Below, in pieces: positions 6,796-9,864 of a DNA stretch of 9,864 nt. The stretch comes from a bacterium (GTDB taxonomy: Bacteria > Zhuqueibacterota > Zhuqueibacteria > Residuimicrobiales > Residuimicrobiaceae). The stretch lies in the NCBI GenBank assembly GCA_012523655.1, contig JAAYTV010000557.1, forward strand, positions 1 to 9,864, read 5' to 3'. A model generated the notes under the pieces. It saw only the letters and a list, made by a program, of their open reading frames with translations, was not told the DNA's origin and searched no databases. The translations under genes were made by a program, and so were the position numbers. The stretch's first letter is position 1, and every line of letters begins with the position of its first letter.

Positions 6796-8349
6796 CTAAG
6801 CATTCAACAATGCTCCGGATTTGATCATCTCTGTGCCAGCGTTGATCAGCGTGTAGGCCGAAAGGCTATCTTCCTGCAGGAAAGGAATTCGTGATCGTAT
6901 TGTGCGATAGAGCTGTTGATTTCGTGGGCTGCAACGACTCACGCCATCGATCAGATCAATGGCCTGGGCCGCTGCGATCATTTCAATGGCAGCCACAGGA
7001 AGAGCCCATTGGCTGGCCTTCCAGGCGTACAGACAGGCCAACCCGCTGTTGGAAACAACGTCTTCGGTCCAGGCACTGGTGGCTGTGGATTGTACGCTGA
7101 ATCTGCCCAGAGAGGAGAGTCGCAGATATTCAGCCGATCCCCGGTATTGATAGATCATCAGACCGCTGTTCGCGCCGGCGTTCGGCGCAAGAAATCTTGG
7201 AAACCGACCCTGATTCATTTTATCATTCATCAAATGATGGGCCCGCATATTGGAGATATTGGCCAGAGTGGTCAGCGAGTTGATCAGGATATCCGCGCAT
7301 TTTGCCAGAAGCGAACCCTGAAATTTTCCTGCATCTTTAACTTGTTGATCGACGCTCAGAGAATCATCAGGCCGCACAATGGGGTTATCCGAGCAGCGGT
7401 TGATCTGGGCTTGCAAAACCGGAAGCAGGCCGAGGATATCGTCATACTCGGCGCCGTGCCATTGCGGGATCGTGCGCAAAGAGTATTCATCATGGCCGCG
7501 GTCGGTCGTTAGTTTTGATCCAGCCAGCTGCTCGCGTATGATCGCCGCAACGGTGGACTCTCCGCCCTCCGGGTCTGACGCAAACACAGCAGAATCGAAG
7601 GCTTCCATCGCGGCTCCCCGTGCGTCAGCCGTGAGGGCGGCTATCAGAAGCGTTGACCGCAAGAGCTGAATTGAGTCAAACAGCGCGATGGAGAGAAGGC
7701 CGGATGAAAAAGAGGTGCCGTTGATCATGGACAGCCCATCCTTGTACGAAGGGCTGACCGGCTTGATGCCCGCAGCCTCCATCGCCGCGCGGCCGGAGAT
7801 GATCTCAGCGGGCGAGCCGGACTTGAAGGCCTGGCCGGACTCATCCCCGACCGCCACCAGAGCGATATGAGCGCAGGGGATCAGATCGCCGCTGGCGCCC
7901 AGCGACCCGCTTTCCGGCACACAGGGATAAACCCGCTTGTTGAGCATAGCCAAATAGGTCTGGGCGATGGAAGGAGATAAACCGCACTCCCCGGTGGCAA
8001 ATTTGTTCAAGGTGGTCAGCATGACCGCTCGGACCACCTCCCCCGGCAGATAATCGCCTCCTCCGGCGGCATGCGATCTCAGCAGGTTCATCTCTTTATG
8101 CAGCGCTTGTTCCGGCGAGAGCAAAATGTCTGCATTCTCGCCATAGCCGGTGGTGACAGAATATATTTTTACTCCGCTGGCTGCACATCGTTCAACGACA
8201 GCCCGAGAGCGTTCCATTCTCCGCCATGCCGATGGCGCGATCTCAATGGAGGCGCCATATCGGGCCACTGCCATCACTTCAGCCAGCCGCAATGTTCTTC
8301 CATCCAGCAAAATTTTTTTAATCGTCTCCGGGTGTTGCGCTTCGCCCAT
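6796..8349 (-). CDS. MIO-type aromatic amino acid ammonia-lyase (histidine ammonia-lyase-like)
   Basis: The protein has 517 residues. The start is ATG 8349 with AGGAG six bases upstream. The cofactor-forming A152-S153-G154 sits in GSLGASGDL, which gives the autocatalytic MIO group that removes ammonia from an aromatic amino acid. Other active-site residues are present: Y63 (YSVTTGYG), H93 (RSHAAG, as in histidine lyases), N210 (INGTS), Y289 and R292 (EYSLRTIPQ), and E429 (WTEDVVS, as the HutH glutamate). There are departures from the usual pattern: H286 stands where most lyases and mutases have Gln before DxYSLR, and GKFQG (341-345) replaces GNFHG or GNFQG. These changes, and the absence of other hut genes, make specificity uncertain: histidine, tyrosine, phenylalanine or an aminomutase role are all open. 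The gene follows the AlkD-type gene by 68 bases and precedes the PhzF-type gene. Confidence 0.92.
   Translation of the reverse strand: MGEAQHPETIKKILLDGRTLRLAEVMAVARYGASIEIAPSAWRRMERSRAVVERCAASGVKIYSVTTGYGENADILLSPEQALHKEMNLLRSHAAGGGDYLPGEVVRAVMLTTLNKFATGECGLSPSIAQTYLAMLNKRVYPCVPESGSLGASGDLIPCAHIALVAVGDESGQAFKSGSPAEIISGRAAMEAAGIKPVSPSYKDGLSMINGTSFSSGLLSIALFDSIQLLRSTLLIAALTADARGAAMEAFDSAVFASDPEGGESTVAAIIREQLAGSKLTTDRGHDEYSLRTIPQWHGAEYDDILGLLPVLQAQINRCSDNPIVRPDDSLSVDQQVKDAGKFQGSLLAKCADILINSLTTLANISNMRAHHLMNDKMNQGRFPRFLAPNAGANSGLMIYQYRGSAEYLRLSSLGRFSVQSTATSAWTEDVVSNSGLACLYAWKASQWALPVAAIEMIAAAQAIDLIDGVSRCSPRNQQLYRTIRSRIPFLQEDSLSAYTLINAGTEMIKSGALLNA
6799..6814. repeat. Short perfect hairpin at the ammonia-lyase stop codon
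   Basis: AGCATT and AATGCT form a 6-base stem with a CAAC loop, covering the last coding codons just before the TAG. There is no following T-run, so it is not a convincing terminator. Transcription probably continues into the PhzF gene. Confidence 0.3.
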
Positions 8350-8417
8350 TTCTTTCTCCTGAAGCGTTGGGTTTGTTTTACCTCTGTTGGGCGCTTGGGG
8401 TCGATCGCCTCAGCCGA

Positions 8418-9125
8418 CTATTTAGCCATCGCTTTCGCTTTCAACGCCTTGGGCATTTTTTCGATCGCATAGCGCAGGGCGGTTCTCGGCATGGTCGCTT
8501 TATGAGCGCACACATAGTCAAAAACTTTTTGTTGATGCGCCTGACTGGCGGCTTTGAGCATCCAGCCGTACCCTTTTTGTACAAGGTCATCCTTATCCAG
8601 GCGAAGGCTGTCGGCGATGGCGAAAACAGTCTCAAGAAATTTGCCTTCGCGGGCAGGAATGATCAGCGAGACCGCCGCCGCTCGCCGCAGCCAGCGGTTG
8701 TTGGATTGCGACCAGGTTTTCAACCGGGACAGACAGTTGGGGTACATCACCAGGAAGGAGCCGATCGTATGATTGCACAGCGTATCGCAGGCGGCCCAGT
8801 TATCGACATGCTTTTGAAGCCATCTTTCGAAAACTTTTATATCTGTCGGCTCATACTGGCTTCGTAGGGCGTAGGACCAATGGCAGGCGATAAACGATTC
8901 TTCGAGAGATCCGGTTCGCCAGAGTTCGTCGCAGAGCGCGAACACTTGTGCTTTGCTCTGTCCCTTGATCTCTTGAAAAAAGGTTTTTCCTATTTTGCTG
9001 ACCTGTGCAGCTCTGACGCCGTGCAGCCGTACCGGTTCTTTGAAAAACGTGTTCCCGGTGGTCCGGGTTTTTTCATCTGCTTCCTGTTTAAGCGTTTGAC
9101 GGACTCGCTGGATGATGGCGGACAT
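8418..9125 (-). CDS. alkD: AlkD-like DNA alkylation repair glycosylase
   Basis: The protein has 235 residues, matching the AlkD family. The start is ATG 9125 (MSAIIQRVRQ), with TTGGAG about 9 bases upstream. A TTG five codons earlier is less likely because it overlaps that site. The protein is all helical, with HEAT-like repeats that hold DNA. The residues known from Bacillus AlkD are all in place with correct spacing: W110 and D114 in DNWAACDTL, R148 in RWLRRAAAVSLI, and W188 in KGYGWML. AlkD enzymes remove positively charged N3- and N7-alkylpurines from DNA without base flipping. The gene is 108 bases downstream of the OmpW-like gene and 68 bases upstream of the ammonia-lyase gene, so it probably leads or shares an operon with the latter. 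There is no obvious functional link to the lyase. Confidence 0.92.
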   Translation of the reverse strand: MSAIIQRVRQTLKQEADEKTRTTGNTFFKEPVRLHGVRAAQVSKIGKTFFQEIKGQSKAQVFALCDELWRTGSLEESFIACHWSYALRSQYEPTDIKVFERWLQKHVDNWAACDTLCNHTIGSFLVMYPNCLSRLKTWSQSNNRWLRRAAAVSLIIPAREGKFLETVFAIADSLRLDKDDLVQKGYGWMLKAASQAHQQKVFDYVCAHKATMPRTALRYAIEKMPKALKAKAMAK

Positions 9126-9233
9126 AATGTTAAACTCCAAAAAATAGTTTTACGGAACGTTGACAGCGGTTCATGAAAGGACCACCGCGGTGCTTCGCGG
9201 ATGTGTCTATTCTGCGTGAGATCGGTTTCTCAA
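9126..9233. promoter_or_regulatory. Gap between the OmpW-like and AlkD-like genes
   Basis: These 108 bases carry a perfect 10-base palindrome, CACCGCGGTG (9183-9192), next to CTTCGCGG, and a T-rich stretch (complement of about 9139-9146) just before the AlkD start. No T-tailed terminator is visible after the OmpW-like stop. The palindrome could be an operator, but one copy is not evidence enough. Confidence 0.25.
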
Positions 9234-9864
9234 TTACAATTTAAAGCCCAGTCCGATTCCCATGGCGGTTGGGTGGATGGACAATTCGATCTGCTCTTTC
9301 TGCCATCCTTCAAAATCGGTTTTCATACGTATGAATTTGATATCCAGGTTGAGCACGATGTGGGAGCTTAGCGGCCGGTCCACACCCAGCTGCAGGACCG
9401 GTCCGGCGCTGGGGGAAAGTTTTTTGCTGTTCAATTCTCCGCTCTTTTCCCAGAACAGGGTGTAATTCACTCCCGCGCCGATGTAGGGATGCCATTTATG
9501 CATCAGGGGGCGATACTGCAGCAGCAGATGAACGGGCAGCAGTTCGATGGATCCCAGACTCTCCTCTTTTTCTGGACCCATCCAGTCCACTTCGCGCGAT
9601 TCATGGGCCAGATCGAGCTCCATGGCCAGGGTGGAGGTGATCGGCCGGCGCACGCCGATCTCGAGATGAATGGAGCTGTAAGCTTTGTAACCTTGCGGGT
9701 CAGAAGAGTTGGCAGCTCCGGTAGCGGTCAATCGAGTGAGAAAGCGCGGGGAGGAAACGGATTCGGCGTTTTGGGCCGTTCCGTCGGGCGCCCCTGCCAT
9801 AATCAGGATGAGTACCAGCAGGCTGATTCTGCAGACCGCTGAGGAGGGTGAAAATAACGGCAAA
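9234..9864 (-). CDS. OmpW-like outer-membrane beta-barrel protein (5' end may be off window)
   Basis: The frame is open to the right edge. The only start inside the window is a TTG at 9863, so the true start may lie outside. At least 209 residues are visible. A signal peptide is clear: hydrophobic ISLLVLILIMAGAP followed by DGTAQ. The mature part has alternating beta strands ending in LPVHLLLQYRP, HPYIGAGVNYTLFW, a GPVLQLGVDRPLSSHIVLNLDIKF block, and a closing GIGLGFKL. The order of YIGAGVNYT, GVD, LNLDIKF and GIGLG resembles OmpW and related eight-stranded barrels, which pass small hydrophobic molecules across the outer membrane. The last residue is Leu rather than the usual Phe, a small departure from BAM signal preference. 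OprF-type or generic porin-like barrels are the alternative. Confidence 0.72.
   Translation of the reverse strand, partial: LPLFSPSSAVCRISLLVLILIMAGAPDGTAQNAESVSSPRFLTRLTATGAANSSDPQGYKAYSSIHLEIGVRRPITSTLAMELDLAHESREVDWMGPEKEESLGSIELLPVHLLLQYRPLMHKWHPYIGAGVNYTLFWEKSGELNSKKLSPSAGPVLQLGVDRPLSSHIVLNLDIKFIRMKTDFEGWQKEQIELSIHPTAMGIGLGFKL

Noticed and set aside
6799..6814. Intrinsic terminator after the ammonia-lyase gene
   Set aside because: The stem is only 6 bases, overlaps the coding end and has no T-run on the minus strand.
6916..7512. Plus-strand open frame of 198 codons
   Set aside because: It is antisense to the ammonia-lyase gene, which has full active-site motifs.
8367..8867. Plus-strand open frame of 166 codons
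   Set aside because: It is antisense to the AlkD-like gene, whose catalytic residues are all in place.

Overview
The window looks like a chromosomal contig from an uncultured Gram-negative bacterium. The evidence is an OmpW-like outer-membrane barrel, a Reg_prop-type propeller exoprotein and a PEGA plus FGE-like exported protein. That mix recalls FCB-group or candidate-phylum genomes (KSB1- or Calditrichota-like), but there is no rRNA or marker gene to settle it. Every gene I can support is on the minus strand. The long plus-strand frames are antisense shadows.

Layout from left to right: 1-2063 is a GC-rich propeller protein fused to a helical C-terminal domain, with its 3' end cut by the window edge. 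2064-2588 holds no convincing gene, but it contains a roughly 185-base imperfect inverted repeat. 2589-4202 is an AT-rich gene for an exported PEGA plus formylglycine-generating-enzyme-like protein that lacks the catalytic cysteines. 4372-4785 is a small AT-rich membrane-anchored ORF broken by two in-frame stops. 4817-5877 reads as an integron-type gene cassette: a CPBP intramembrane protease gene followed directly by a 70-base attC-like site. 5885-9125 is a GC-rich, probably co-transcribed set: an AlkD-type DNA glycosylase, a MIO-type aromatic amino acid ammonia-lyase and a PhzF-family isomerase. 9234-9864 is an OmpW-like barrel protein whose start may lie outside the window.

The main result is the cassette at 4817-5877. 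Read on the minus strand, it opens with GTTAGCC just after the PhzF stop, carries one gene with a strong Shine-Dalgarno, and ends 5 to 9 bases after the gene's tandem stops in a hairpin with GGCTAAC and GTTGGCC cores. The downstream core (GGCTAAC) is the exact complement of the upstream GTTAGCC, extended to a 10-base inverted repeat. This is the pattern expected when a circular cassette whose attC was GGCTAAC...GTTAGCC recombines between G and TT. No integrase is visible here.

The stretch from about 2090 to 4800 is visibly AT-richer than both flanks. Together with the cassette it looks like an accessory insertion between the GC-rich propeller gene and the ammonia-lyase/PhzF cluster.
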